From: Eutreptiella sp. 'Long Island Sound 2002' | Lineage: Eukaryota > Euglenozoa > Euglenophyceae > Eutreptiales > Eutreptiaceae | Reading direction: 5' to 3' | DNA: 64,000 nucleotides | Assembly: GCA_964036045.1 (NCBI GenBank) | Contig: OZ038389.1 | Span: 62,758,359 to 62,822,358 of the forward strand | Shown here: positions 23,401 through 32,834 of the stretch, piece after piece | Position numbering within the stretch: the stretch's first letter is position 1 | How the letters are laid out: each line of letters opens with the position of its first letter | Program-made: the position numbers and the translations under genes | Notes under the pieces: model-generated | What the model saw: the letters and a program-made list of their open reading frames with translations, nothing else | What the model was told of the DNA's origin: nothing | Databases searched by the model: none

Positions 23401-25346
23401 TACTCCAGGACTAGGCCAGCGTCGATACACTCTTGTATCTGTCGCTCAATCTCGTCGGCCTGCTCTTTAGGAGCTGGATAGGGTCTCCTCCGGATCTTGT
23501 GACCCACGAACTCGGGTTTCAGCTTGAGGTCCATCTGTACCAGCTTGTCGCATGAGGCTGGAGGGGGCAGTTCCCCGAACACCTCCAGGTAGGTCCTTAT
23601 AAGCTTCTGTACCCGCGGGTCCAAGACCTTGATCTTGTCCTCCATGTCCTCGTCAGAGTGTAAGTTGCTTGCCCCCTGAGGAATAGACGTGGGCAGGTGG
23701 TCCTCCACCGACTCTTCGCCCGTGGTAGTATCCTTCAGCCCTTGATAGGCATACAGAAGGTCTTGTTCAACCATCTCCGGTGGACGATGGCAACATAGGC
23801 ACGCCCGAGGGGGTTCACATACACATTCCTCCGAGAGGTCGTCCTCCTCTGGGGTCCTCACATGGGTGCCCCACACGCTCTTCATGAGCTTGAGATCTAC
23901 CTCCCTTTGCCAGGTGGTGATCTTCTGTTCGAGGTCCTCCTTCAATTGGGATAGGTCTCCCATACGTCCTTGCTTCAGTGGCCACGAGCTGCGGGTAGGC
24001 TTCGCGTAGCATAGCTTTTTCGCCACCAACTTCCTCTTGGAATCCACATACTCCCTGAGCCTGGATCGAGGGTCTAGCTCCTCATCCACGGGGTCTTCCA
24101 CCCTCATGGAGAGTAGGGGTTTCAGTGGGGCGACGTACTCGGCGGTCTCCACTTCCTCCAGACAGGTCTGCACGAAGAAGGCGTCGTGCTCAGTTTCGTC
24201 TTCAGAGTGGATAGAGCTAGGTAGCTCAGATAGTCCACACTCAGAGACTCCATCAGGAACAGGTACATGGCAGGGAGAGTTGGGGGCGTTGGTGTCGGTC
24301 ACGACGTACTCATCTCCTCCGGGTGTAGTGTCAACAGCATCTTGAGGTCGTAGGCGATCCTTCAAGTCACCCAAGGCGAGTCCATCGCTTTCTCGCTGTA
24401 TATCCTGGACCAGAGTCGGGTCCAGATCCTCCCAGGGAATGGAGGTAAGACCTCCGTCCACCACGCTTAGCATACTCCCCCATCCGGGCTTCCCAATGGG
24501 CGTCTTGCGTCCCAGAGGCACGTAGATGGCCTCATCAGGTAACCGCACAGAGCTGATAGTCAGCCTGTCAAGGAGGGTTCGCCACCACTCGTTGCCCCCA
24601 TGGGCTCCCCCATCGGGGGAACACAGGACCATACGGGAACGTTCCAAGGCCACCTTGGTCAGCACCTTCCCCAGTTCACTGAACCTGGGGGTCCCGTAGG
24701 CCATCCCGTAAGAGGGCCAGTAAAATTTGTAGCTGCAGTTCTTCCCCTTGCTGCAGTAAACGCCCAGTACATGTTGCTTGTCGCTGGCGAACAACTCCAC
24801 ACTTAGGTCTTCTCGAGAGTAACCCAACTCCTTCAGACCCTGGTCTAGGACTTCCCCCAATAGTTGATAGTCCTCAGTTTTGGAGGCCGCCATCATGTTA
24901 GAGGGCTCCTCCTTCGATAGCCTCAGGTAACTCGAGGTATGTTCCGACTGCTCCAGTGGCACAGACTCTCTGCCACTGCCGTGGTCCACGTAGAGGAGGT
25001 AGGGCGCTTGCAGCGTCAGGGATTGTATCTGGGAGTGCTGCACGAAGAAGTCAGTCCCCAGTACAAAGTCGAAGGCATCAGTGTCCATCACATAGAACCG
25101 ATGGGCGATAGTCCTGGAGCCCATAGGTACCTCGACTTCACAGTCCCCGCAGCTGTGCACCACATGTCCATCCCCCATGCGTATAGCGGCGGTGGTCATG
25201 GTGTTCTTCAGGCTCCCACAAGGTAAAATTTTCTTGGCCACTATCGATATTGTGGCGCCAGTATCCAGTACCCCCAGGTATTCACGTCCCCCTAGTCGGA
25301 TACATACCCAAAACACCAGGTCTTGGGTGCCACCAGAGCGTCCCCG
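20415..25346 (-). CDS. pol: pol polyprotein of B2
   Basis: Open for about 1,640 codons. In order from the N-terminus: aspartic protease (LGVLDTGATISIV, residues about 15-28 counted from the GTG at 25316); a linker rich in acidic residues with a CECEPPRACLCCHRP-like Cys cluster near 23800; reverse transcriptase with FKWKVMPFGVANAPALFQ and intact HIDDVCLG; RNase H (LLVTDASNVGGGGT, later TYEQELLAGML); the zinc-binding H-H-C-C segment; integrase with D, D and E in VDYTEMP, NSDEDVR and NPLCERQ; and a chromodomain (FLTLWEAFGVEEATWEP) near the C-terminus, which in chromoviruses directs insertion to marked chromatin. There is no ATG near the start: the frame is joined to gag through the UGA at 25347-25349, implying expression by readthrough. 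Confidence 0.92.
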   Translation of the reverse strand, partial: RGRSGGTQDLVFWVCIRLGGREYLGVLDTGATISIVAKKILPCGSLKNTMTTAAIRMGDGHVVHSCGDCEVEVPMGSRTIAHRFYVMDTDAFDFVLGTDFFVQHSQIQSLTLQAPYLLYVDHGSGRESVPLEQSEHTSSYLRLSKEEPSNMMAASKTEDYQLLGEVLDQGLKELGYSREDLSVELFASDKQHVLGVYCSKGKNCSYKFYWPSYGMAYGTPRFSELGKVLTKVALERSRMVLCSPDGGAHGGNEWWRTLLDRLTISSVRLPDEAIYVPLGRKTPIGKPGWGSMLSVVDGGLTSIPWEDLDPTLVQDIQRESDGLALGDLKDRLRPQDAVDTTPGGDEYVVTDTNAPNSPCHVPVPDGVSECGLSELPSSIHSEDETEHDAFFVQTCLEEVETAEYVAPLKPLLSMRVEDPVDEELDPRSRLREYVDSKRKLVAKKLCYAKPTRSSWPLKQGRMGDLSQLKEDLEQKITTWQREVDLKLMKSVWGTHVRTPEEDDLSEECVCEPPRACLCCHRPPEMVEQDLLYAYQGLKDTTTGEESVEDHLPTSIPQGASNLHSDEDMEDKIKVLDPRVQKLIRTYLEVFGELPPPASCDKLVQMDLKLKPEFVGHKIRRRPYPAPKEQADEIERQIQECIDAGLVLEYKDGDYPLHCSPCFLVAKPGSTAKRLVVDYGELNKKTLNHSGSIPNMESTLEKIASCRYKTKMDKRSGFWQVDLTPNAQELLAFITPQGRVFKWKVMPFGVANAPALFQELMNKILSILRRRPKVQELISRGAQMEAHIDDVCLGTNTQEDHLILLGEFFAVCQENHTRLKLEKCEFMQETMQYLGFDVGYGWWTSAASKAKPLMDAKVRHEDPKKGLHDVRSFIGACNFYRRHIKNFTYTSAVLTDLIKKSTTWRWGPQEQQAFDELKDKVANAKCLGLPRAQGEILLVTDASNVGGGGTLFQWQALEKEEFDFAISQWGTEGLNRDGTLKHSYPDDKWVLVPLGHWNWKWNQARGNYSTYEQELLAGMLVLSSQARLLGSNPVVWLCDQEPVRSFQKGPPPEKAKLRRWWTYLSQLRLTVHHIQGVKNECADYISRNNFDALIGARSEALAKEAFSRMDVHLDLNMTMIRPLDELQQSEYLKEFGDIYKRLEKRLEPLLVNQDQWNRDKSYLRHEDRIVVPSDRVPAMLKWTPESSGHVGADRTLRLFKQWFHTTWTDDQLRKTLQPIVDKCPCRSCKPGDIRDRGLYSTLPIPHCANSVLYVDYTEMPKFGGYDFALLVTCGLTRFTRVFPCTKHITGEETIKILLEEWFCVYGAPKEINSDEDVRVRSDTGWYKRVLRSLNVQVSTGIPYSHTSNPLCERQIRVLKENVRIWCKTERTRDWVRLLPVISLMMNSQESSATGYSPNELFMGRPAWFLHAPYPEDTHSSVGEWVQEQQAKVDKAKAMLQRVRERQWNKKNKHRVPATYQEGDWVLVHHSRLPAWPRSTSDDPYFGPYKILSVDGHRITVRCSPRLGGTLVCAAQHLKRYHDPEDLCGEEWELNDQEIAALDLQGAASPMEVEGELPDMNAEEMAKEGFYLVKSVLRHRYRQGWRFLTLWEAFGVEEATWEPFSAFVLPEGRLNSVLVDYLSQNNLGELLRLAETLASKTKARD

Positions 25347-25349
25347 TCA
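25347..25349 (-). promoter_or_regulatory. gag/pol in-frame UGA (UGA-CGG), probable readthrough site
   Basis: Gag ends ...GCG GAG TTC TGA CGG GGA. The next ten codons are open and run into pol in the same frame. A stop followed by CGG is a known leaky context for UGA in plant viruses and some cellular genes. The same site, unchanged, is at 29450-29452 in B3. Confidence 0.7.
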
Positions 25350-27848
25350 GAACTCCGCGGGACAGGTCACCTCGAACCCCTTGTTCCGCAATTTGCGGGC
25401 CATCCTCATGAAACGGCTCCTCTTCTTAGCGTTGCCGTCATCACCACCTTCATGCTCACGCTTGGCTCCTTGTTCTTGCTGGGCCTGCGTTTGTGAGCGT
25501 GTGGTAGGTCCAGACTGCTCTCCAGAGGGCTCGGAGTTCCCCCCTGGATTAGGGTTGGGGTTGCCTCCATTCTTGTCCTTGTTCTTGTTGTCGGTCTGGC
25601 GGTTAGCGCCTCCTCCTCGTCCACCTTGACCCTTGTCTTGACCACCTTGACCACGTCCTTTCCACTTGCCCTTGCCGGAGTCGTTGCCTTTGGCCTTGCC
25701 TCCACCTTTGCCTGAGCCTTTGCCAGGATCTTCCCCCTTAAGCTTCGCCGATAGGCGTTGCTTATGGTAGCACTCATCCTCGTAGTGCTTCCGCTTACCG
25801 CAGAATGCACACGTGATGGTGCAGCGGTAATGATCCGGCAGCTTCGCTTTGGCGCCGGTGTTCTTCTCCTGCTGCTTCCCCTGGACAACGAAGCAGTCCC
25901 GCTGCTCGCACTCAGAGGCGTGCTGCAGGTGGCCCTGCTCATCTCTGGCATCACACCGGAATAGCTCCTTCACGTTCTCCATTAGACGGGCGTGGGCGTG
26001 TTTGGGGGTAGTCCCCTGCCCAGGTTGGGACCCTTGGTACCCTTTGCCTCCAGAACCTCCACCACCAGGACGGTAGTTGTTCAAGTGCTGGTCGCTCTCC
26101 TTCTCCAGCGCCATCTCCAGGAGCAGCACGCATAGATCCTCGTAGCGGAGGGATCTAGCCTTGCGCTCAGCCGTCAAACGGCACTCGTCCCAGAGCTCTC
26201 GGGGGAGCTTGGCGCACAACCAGAACAGCAGGTCGTCGCTGCTGTAGGAACCGGGCGTCAGTCGTCCAGCCCAGTGATCCAGGTCAGCCAACAGCTCGGA
26301 GACCCTGCCAGGTTTGGGGTTGTTGGGCAGCACGGGCAGGTTCTGGATCTCGGCCCTGATGGAGAGGTCGGTCTCGTAGGTCGGGTACTGCCTCTCCAGG
26401 GCAACCAACACATCGGCAAAGGTGGCGGAGTTAGTCACGATCTGCCTGACCTGCTTCTCCAGGTACTTGGTCTTGCAGCACTGCAGGAGCAGATCGCACT
26501 TCACTCGCCCACTCGCGTGGGTTTGGCCGGTCAGTCGTAGGAACCGGCCAAAGTTCTCAGCGAACTCGCTGAGGTCCTTGCCTGTGAACTCAGGCAGGTT
26601 GACCACTATCTTGGAGGTGGCAATAGCCTTCGCCTCCTGAGCTCGGCGTCCTTCAGGGCGTCGGGTCTTCTTCTTCTTCTTCTTCTTCTTCTTACCCTTT
26701 GGATCCTCGGGGTACTCAGGGTCCTCGTCATCTGAGGGCGAAGAAGAATCCATCGACGGCGGCTCGTCATCGGAGGGGTCTCCGCCAAGATCACTGGAGC
26801 CATAAGGCTCTACGTCCACCATAGCCCTTAAGGCTGTCAGCCCCAGCTGGTCCAGCTCGGCCCTCGTCGAGTTTGTCACGTGGCTGTAGGGCGGCTGGGC
26901 CGTTCTCGGGACGAATGGACTTCTCGGTATTGCTGCAGGAGTCGGCATCGGTCGGCTCCTCAGGCTCCCCAGGGTATTTGTCAACCCTGCCGCCAGGTGG
27001 TTAGCCTGTACTCGGTGGGGTGACATTCCCACCGTCGTAGGTGACGCATGGGACGGGATCATCAGGGGCTCCAGTTTCTCCCTGATCTCTTGCGTGAGGT
27101 CGCCCACGATTTTTGAAGTGGCTCCTCGGAGCACCTCGTTGATCTCCGACCGCGTCAGGGACCTGTTGGAGGATCTCCCCGATCCTCTACTCCTGCCTCC
27201 AAGAGACTCTGGACCTCTCCTCAACCCACTCAAGGGTGCATACCCAGGTGCATACCCAGGAGCATGCCCAGGAACATCCATATAGGTTCCAGTAGCGTGT
27301 AGTGGATGGGGATAGTCAGCCGCATACCATCGCGGCGCAGAGCTGGAAGCCACCGGCTCACTGGCAGTAGTTGCCTCATGGAGCGCAGTGGTAGGTGGGC
27401 CCATACCATAGGCGGGGTAGTGAGGCATGCCAGTAAGGCCTGTGCCCTCTGCCATAGGCGGGTTGGTTGTGGAAGTGGATGTTGCGGCGGCTGGGAGTGT
27501 GGTTGTTATGGGAGAGGGTGATGCGTGGAGGCCAGTAGCGCTTGGTGCGCCTTCGAAGGTAGGGTCATGCGTCGGGTCTTGCCCTTGTTCCTCTCCTTCG
27601 TCTGCTCCTTCTCCAGCATCCTTCTCGCTCTCGTTCTCTCTCTTCCTCTTCACAAGCTGAGGCTGAGAGACCACTTCTTCCACCGACAGGGCCCCGAAGG
27701 CCGTCTGGAGGCCATCCAGGGAGTCCTCAGCCGCATCCACTGGCCCATGTAAGGGCTCCGCCGAAGGTACAGCGCCAGGTGCCGGCCTTGCCGGTGCCTC
27801 AGGCGCTGGCGCTGTCTTCACGTCGGTGTCCTCCTTTCTTGGATCCAT
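25347..27848 (-). CDS. gag: gag of B2
   Basis: 833 codons from ATG 27848 (MDPRKEDTDV). The N-terminal third is Ala/Pro-rich with repeated PGYAPGYAP motifs. A run of nine Lys follows (about 26690-26670). The capsid-like part is about residues 400-620 (ATSKIVVNLPEFTGKDLSEF and following). The nucleocapsid has a canonical zinc knuckle CAFCGKRKHYEDEC (C-x2-C-x4-H-x4-C, about 25820-25780), then Gly/Lys-rich RNA-binding sequence. It ends with UGA followed by CGG. B3 carries a closely similar gag, interrupted by one stop. Confidence 0.9.
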   Translation of the reverse strand: MDPRKEDTDVKTAPAPEAPARPAPGAVPSAEPLHGPVDAAEDSLDGLQTAFGALSVEEVVSQPQLVKRKRENESEKDAGEGADEGEEQGQDPTHDPTFEGAPSATGLHASPSPITTTLPAAATSTSTTNPPMAEGTGLTGMPHYPAYGMGPPTTALHEATTASEPVASSSAPRWYAADYPHPLHATGTYMDVPGHAPGYAPGYAPLSGLRRGPESLGGRSRGSGRSSNRSLTRSEINEVLRGATSKIVGDLTQEIREKLEPLMIPSHASPTTVGMSPHRVQANHLAAGLTNTLGSLRSRPMPTPAAIPRSPFVPRTAQPPYSHVTNSTRAELDQLGLTALRAMVDVEPYGSSDLGGDPSDDEPPSMDSSSPSDDEDPEYPEDPKGKKKKKKKKKTRRPEGRRAQEAKAIATSKIVVNLPEFTGKDLSEFAENFGRFLRLTGQTHASGRVKCDLLLQCCKTKYLEKQVRQIVTNSATFADVLVALERQYPTYETDLSIRAEIQNLPVLPNNPKPGRVSELLADLDHWAGRLTPGSYSSDDLLFWLCAKLPRELWDECRLTAERKARSLRYEDLCVLLLEMALEKESDQHLNNYRPGGGGSGGKGYQGSQPGQGTTPKHAHARLMENVKELFRCDARDEQGHLQHASECEQRDCFVVQGKQQEKNTGAKAKLPDHYRCTITCAFCGKRKHYEDECYHKQRLSAKLKGEDPGKGSGKGGGKAKGNDSGKGKWKGRGQGGQDKGQGGRGGGANRQTDNKNKDKNGGNPNPNPGGNSEPSGEQSGPTTRSQTQAQQEQGAKREHEGGDDGNAKKRSRFMRMARKLRNKGFEVTCPAEF

Positions 27849-27936
27849 CTTAATCCGCCCTTCTGCTTATGTTTGCCTGTACTCGGAGCACTGGTTGTAC
27901 GGCGCGGGGTCGCTGCCGGTGCACAGAGACAGGCTG

Positions 27937-27949
27937 CCTCTTGCTACCA
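27937..27949 (-). other. Primer binding site of B2 (initiator tRNA-Met type)
   Basis: The minus strand reads TGGTAGCAAGAGG just inside the 5' LTR. It equals the complement of the conserved 3' end of initiator tRNA-Met (TGGTAGCAGAGG) with one extra A. B3 and D have the exact 12-mer. Confidence 0.75.
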
Positions 27950-27952
27950 GAA

Positions 27953-28734
27953 AAGTTTATAGTGTTTTCAGCACTGTGTTTTTGCTTCTCCTGCTGCTTG
28001 CTGTAGGTGTAGGGTTTCCTGCTGCTTGTTTTGGAAGATGAAAACCTTCGTTTTGCAGAAATAGAGTCAATCCAGGATAACCCAAGCCAGAAGTGTGCAA
28101 AGAGGAGAAGACCAGGATCAAAGCATGAAGGGCTGCAGTGTAAACAGTGAAAGATGATTGGATATTCACAGAAACTGCAACTCAGGTCACAAATGAATGC
28201 ATATTCACAAAGATAGCTGAAATGTTTTTGGAAAAGAGTTAGAAAACTGCCCCATGGTCACTCTCTCTCCATAGTGCCATCTCAGGAGATGTGCACTCTT
28301 TGTTTTGGGTCCCATATGTGCTGAGGTGGCATGGTATGTGGCGATGAGGTCACTGCCATGTCACATGGGATCTTCCTACTTAGCTAGGCTGACCAGGAAT
28401 TGAACCCAGGACCTCTCAAAAAGAGGTGCCCAGCCCCCTAGGGTGCATACCACTAGGATAGCTAAGAATTCATGGAAAAACATAGATAAATTCATAGGCT
28501 CTACTTTAGGTATGTCAGTGCTCAGTCAACTCAGGAAAAGATGAATGGCTTCACATTGAAAGGGGATTAAGGGGTCCACTCCATATCCTGATTGGGTGTT
28601 TGGTTCCATAGGTCAAAATGTGTTATCACCAGTTTGGTGGGACCAATACTAAGATTAAAATGCATGGATGCTCAGTGCATCTCTAATACAACTAGAGTAT
28701 GCCTCAAAGCAATGGAAAAGCACTTTTTCTTACT
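27953..28734 (-). repeat. 5' LTR of B2
   Basis: Same sequence as 17379-18161 with scattered substitutions. Its right end abuts the B3 pol fragment (ACGGGAACG...). It should hold the transcription start of the element; I could not identify a TATA-like box with confidence. Confidence 0.85.
28379..28466 (-). other. tRNA-like module inside the B2 5' LTR
   Basis: Same 88-base module as at 17805-17892, with the CTTAGCTA/TAGCTAAG ends and both box-like motifs intact. Confidence 0.45.
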
Positions 28735-29449
28735 TACGGGAACGTTCCAAGGCCACCTTGGTCAGCACCTTCCCCAGTTCACTGAATCTGCCGTTCCCGT
28801 AGGCCATCCCGAAAGAGGGCCAGTAAAATTTGTAGCTGCAGTTCTTCCCCTTACTGCAGTATAGGTCCAGTACATGCTGCTTGTCGCTGGCGAACAGCTC
28901 CACACTTAGGTCTTCTCGAGAGTAACCCAACTCCTTCAGACCTTGGTCTAGGACTTCCCCCAATAGTTGATAGTCCTCAGTTTTGGAGGCCGCCATCATG
29001 TTCGAGGGCTCCTCCTTCGATAGTCTCAGGTAACTCGAGGTATGTTCAGACTGCTCCAGTGGCACAGACTCTCTGCCACTGCCGTGGTCCACGTAGAGGA
29101 GGTAGGGCGCTTGCAGCGTCAGAGATTGTATCTGGGAGTGTTGTACGAAGAAGTCAGTACCCAGTACAAAGTCGAAGGCCTCAGTGTCCATCACATAGAA
29201 CCGATGGGCGATAGTCCTGGAGCCCATAGGTACCTCCACTTCACAGTCCCCGCAGCTGTGCACCACATGTCCATCCCCCATGCGTATAGCGGCGGTGGTC
29301 ATGGTGTTCTTCAGGCTCCCACAAGGTAAAATTTTCTTGGCCACTATAGATATTGTGGCGCCAGTATCCAGTACCCCCAGGTATTCACGTCCCCCTAGTC
29401 GGATACGTACCCAAAACACCAGATCTTGGGTGCCACCAGAGCGTCCCCG
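28735..29449 (-). pseudogene. pol: pol N-terminal fragment (protease) of B3
   Basis: Starts after the in-frame UGA-CGG of gag and carries the protease motif LGVLDTGATISIV. It ends at ...KVALERSR, where B2 is inserted; the first codons of the B2 LTR then give a stop. The continuation of this protein is B1 (10556-14778). Confidence 0.85.
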
Positions 29450-31948
29450 TCAGAACTCCGCGGGACAGGTCACCTCGAACCCCTTGTTCCGCAATTTGCG
29501 GGCCATCCTCATGAAACGGCTCCTCTTCTTAGCGTTGCCGTCATCACCACCTTCATGCTCACGCTTGGCTCCTTGTTCTTGCTGGGCCTGCGTTTGTGAG
29601 CGTGTGGTCGGACCAGATTGCCCTCCAGAGGGCTCGGAGTTCCCCCCTGGATTAGGGTTGGGGTTGCCTCCGTTCTTGTCCTTGTTCTTGTTGTCGGTCT
29701 GGCGGTTAGCGCCTCCTCCTCGTCCACCTTGACCCTTGTCTTGCCCTTGACCACGTCCTTTCGACTTGCCCTTGCCGGAGTCGTTGCTTTTGCCTTTGCC
29801 TCCGGCTTTGCTTGAGCCTTTGCCAGGATCTTGCCCTCTAAGCTTCGCCGATAGGCGTTGCTTATGGTAGCACTCATCCTCGTAGTGCTTCCGCTTACCG
29901 CAGAATGCACACGTGATGGTGCACCGGTAATGATCCGGCAGCTTCGCTTTAGCGCCGGTGTTCTTTTCCTGCTGCTTCCCCTGAACTACGAAGCAGTCTC
30001 GCTGCTCGCAGTCAGAGGCGTGCTGCAGGTGGCCCTGCTCGTCTCTGGCATCACACCAGAATAGCTCCTTCACGTTCTCCATGGTACGGGCGTGGGCGTG
30101 TTTGGGGGTAGTCCCCTGCCCAGGTCGGGACCCTTGGTACCCTTTGCCTCCAGAACCTCCACCACCAGGACGGTAGTTGTTCAGGTGCTGGTCGCTCTCC
30201 TTCTCCAGCGCCATCTCCAGGAGCAGCACGCAGAGATCCTCGTAGTGGAGGGATCTAGCCTTGCGCTCAGCCGTCAAACGGCACTCGTCCCATAGCTCTC
30301 TGGGGAGCTTGGCCACCAACCAGAATAGCAGGTCGTCGCTGCTGTAGGAGCCGGGCGTCAGTCGTCCAGCCCAGTGATCCAGATCAGCCAACAGCTCAGA
30401 TACCCTGCCAGGCTTGGGGTTGTTGGGCAGCACGGGTAGGTTCTGGATCTCGACCCTGATGGAGAGGTCGGTTTCGTAGGTCGGATACTGCCTCTCCAGG
30501 GCAACCAACACATCGGCAAAGGTGGCGGAGTTAGTCACGATCTGCCGGACCTGCTTCTCCAGGTACTTGGTCTTGCAGCACTGCAGGAGCAGGTCGCACT
30601 TCACTCGCCCACTGGCGTGGGTTTGGCCAGTCAGTCGTAGGAACCGCCCAAAGTTCTCAGCGAACTCGCTGAGGTCCTTGCCTGTGAACTCAGGCAGGTT
30701 CACCACGATCTTGGAGGTGGCTATAGCCTTCGCCTCCTGAGCTCGGCGTCCTTCAGGGCGTCGGGTCTTCTTCTTCTTCTTCTTCTTCTTCTTACCCTTT
30801 GGATCCTCGGGGTCCTCCGGGTCATCGTCCTCCGAGGACGAAGAAGAGTCCATCAACGGCGGCTCGTCGTCGGAGGGTTCTCCACCTAGATCACTGGAGC
30901 CACAAGGCTCCACGTCCACCATAGCCCTTAAGGCTGTCAGCCCCAGCCGGTCCAGCTCGGCCCTCGTCGAGTTCGTCACGTGGCTGTAGGGCGGCTGGGC
31001 TGTTCTCGGCACGAAGGGACTTCTCGGAATGGCTGCAGGCGTCGGCATCGGTCTGCTCCTCAGGCTCCCCAGGGTATTTGTCAACCCTGCTGTCAGGTGG
31101 TTAGCCTGTACTCGGTGGGGTGACATTCCCACCGAGATAGGTGACGGTTGGGGCGGGATCATCAGGGGCTCCAGCTTCTCACGGATCTTTTGTGTGAGGT
31201 CGCCCACGATTTTTTAAGTGGCTCCTCGGAGCACCTCGTTGATCTCCGACCGCGTCAGGGACCTGTTGGAGGATCTCCCCGATCCTCTACTCCTGCCTCC
31301 AAGAGACTCTGGTCCTCTCCTCAACCCACTCAGGGGTGCATACCCAGGTGCATACCCAGGAGCATGCCCAGGAACATCCACATAGGTTCCAGTAGCGTGT
31401 AGTGGATGGGGATAATCAGCTGCATACCATCGCGGCGCAGCGCTGGAAGCCACAGGCTCACTGGCAGTAGTTGCCTCATGGAGCGCAGTGGTAGGTGGGC
31501 CCATACCATAGGCGGGGTAGTGAGGCATGCCAGTAAAGCCTGTGCCCTCTGCCATAGGCGGGTTGGTTGTGGAAGTGGATGTTGCGGCGGCTGGGAGTGT
31601 GGTGGTTATGGGAGAGGGTGATGCGTGGAGGCCAGAAGCGCTTGGTGCGCCTTCGAAGGTAGGGATACTCGTCAGGTCTTGCCCTTGTTCCTCTCCTTCG
31701 TCTGCTTCTCCTCCAGCATCCTTCTCGCTCTCGTTCTCTCTCTTCCTCTTCACAGGCTGAGGCTGAGAGACCACTTCTTCCACCGACAGGGCCCCGAAGG
31801 CCGTCTGGAGTCCATCCAGGGAGTCCTCAGCCGCATCCACTGGCCCATGTAAGGGCTCCGCCGAAGGTACAGCGCCAGGTGCCGGCCTTGCCGGTGCCTC
31901 AGGCGCTGGCGCTGTCTTCACGTCAGCGTCCTCCTTTCCTGGATCCAT
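29450..31948 (-). pseudogene. gag: gag of B3 with one internal stop
   Basis: Nearly the same protein as B2 gag, from ATG 31948 (MDPGKEDADV). A TAA at 31214-31216 interrupts it where B2 has TCA (Ser) in RGATSKIVGD, after about 244 codons. The frame is otherwise open to the UGA at 29450. The zinc knuckle CAFCGKRKHYEDEC is intact. A C-to-A change explains the stop. Confidence 0.85.
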
Positions 31949-32036
31949 CTTCTTTCAGCCTTCTGCTTATATTTGCCTGCACTCGGCGCCCTGGATGTAC
32001 GGCACGGGTTTGCTGCCGGTGCGCAGAGACAGGCTG

Positions 32037-32048
32037 CCTCTGCTACCA
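32037..32048 (-). other. Primer binding site of B3
   Basis: The minus strand reads TGGTAGCAGAGG, a perfect 12-base complement to the 3' end of eukaryotic initiator tRNA-Met, three bases from the LTR end. Confidence 0.8.
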
Positions 32049-32051
32049 GAA

Positions 32052-32834
32052 AAGTTTATAGTGTTTTCAGCACTGTGTTTTTGCTTCTCCTGCTGCTTGC
32101 TGTAGGTGTAGGGTTTCCTGCTGCTTGTTTTGGAAGATGAAAACCTTTGTTTTGCAGAAATAGAGTCAATCCAGGATAACCCAAGCCAGAGGTGTGCAAA
32201 GAGGAGAAGATCAGGATCAAAGCATGAAGGGCTGCAGTGTACACAGTGAAAGATGATTGGATATTCACAGAAACTGCAACTCAGGTCACAAATGAATGCA
32301 TATTCACAAAGATAGCTGAAATGTTTTGGGAAAAGAGTTAGAAAACTGCCCCATGGTCACTCTCTCTCCATAGTGCCATCTCAGGAGATGTGCACTCTTT
32401 GTTTTGGGTCCCATATGTGCTGAGGTGGCATGGTATGTGGCGATGAGGTCACTGCCATGTCACATGGGATCTTCCTACTTAGCTAGGCTGACCAGGAATT
32501 GAACCCAGGACCTCTCAAAAAGAGGTGCCCAGCCCCCTAGGGTGCATACCACTAGGATAGCTAAGAATTCATGGAAAAACATAGATAAATTCATAGGCTC
32601 TACTTTAGGTATGTCAGTTCTCAGACAACTCAGGAAAAGATGTTTTACTTCACACTGAAAGGGGATTAAGGGGTTCACTCCATATCCTGATTGGGTGTTT
32701 GGTTCCATAGGTCAAAATGTGTTATCACCAGTTTTGGTGGGACCAATACTAAGATAAAAATGCATGGATGCTCAGTGCATCTCTAATACAACTAGAGTAT
32801 GCCTCAAAGCAATGGAAAAGCACTTTTTCTTACT
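32052..32834 (-). repeat. 5' LTR of B3
   Basis: Third copy of the 783-bp family B LTR. It differs from the B2 pair at more positions than they differ from each other, for example near 32610-32660, consistent with an older insertion. It contains the tRNA-like module at 32478-32565. Confidence 0.8.
32478..32565 (-). other. tRNA-like module inside the B3 5' LTR
   Basis: Third copy of the 88-base module. The stem ends and both box-like motifs are conserved although the LTR around it has diverged. Confidence 0.45.

Larger units (their letters stand above)
17379..28734 (-). mobile_element. Complete Ty3/gypsy element B2 with chromodomain integrase
   Basis: On the minus strand: 5' LTR (28734-27953), primer binding site, gag, pol, a 2.2-kb non-coding 3' region, polypurine tract, 3' LTR (18161-17379). 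Length 11,356 bp. Both large frames are open, the catalytic residues of protease, reverse transcriptase and integrase are present, and the LTRs are visibly near-identical. It is inserted in the pol of B1/B3 between ...GGACCAT and ACGGGAACG. Only a 1-2 base overlap is visible as target duplication. Of all elements here it is the one most likely to have moved recently. Confidence 0.85.
28735..32834 (-). mobile_element. Right half (5' half) of the old family B element (B3)
   Basis: Comprises the protease end of pol, gag, primer site and 5' LTR of the element whose remaining pol is B1. Its pol fragment resumes at precisely the codon where B1 breaks off. Right flank after the LTR is TGTTAGGGTCAGC, which is family E 3' sequence, so this element had inserted into a family E element (E0). 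Confidence 0.8.
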
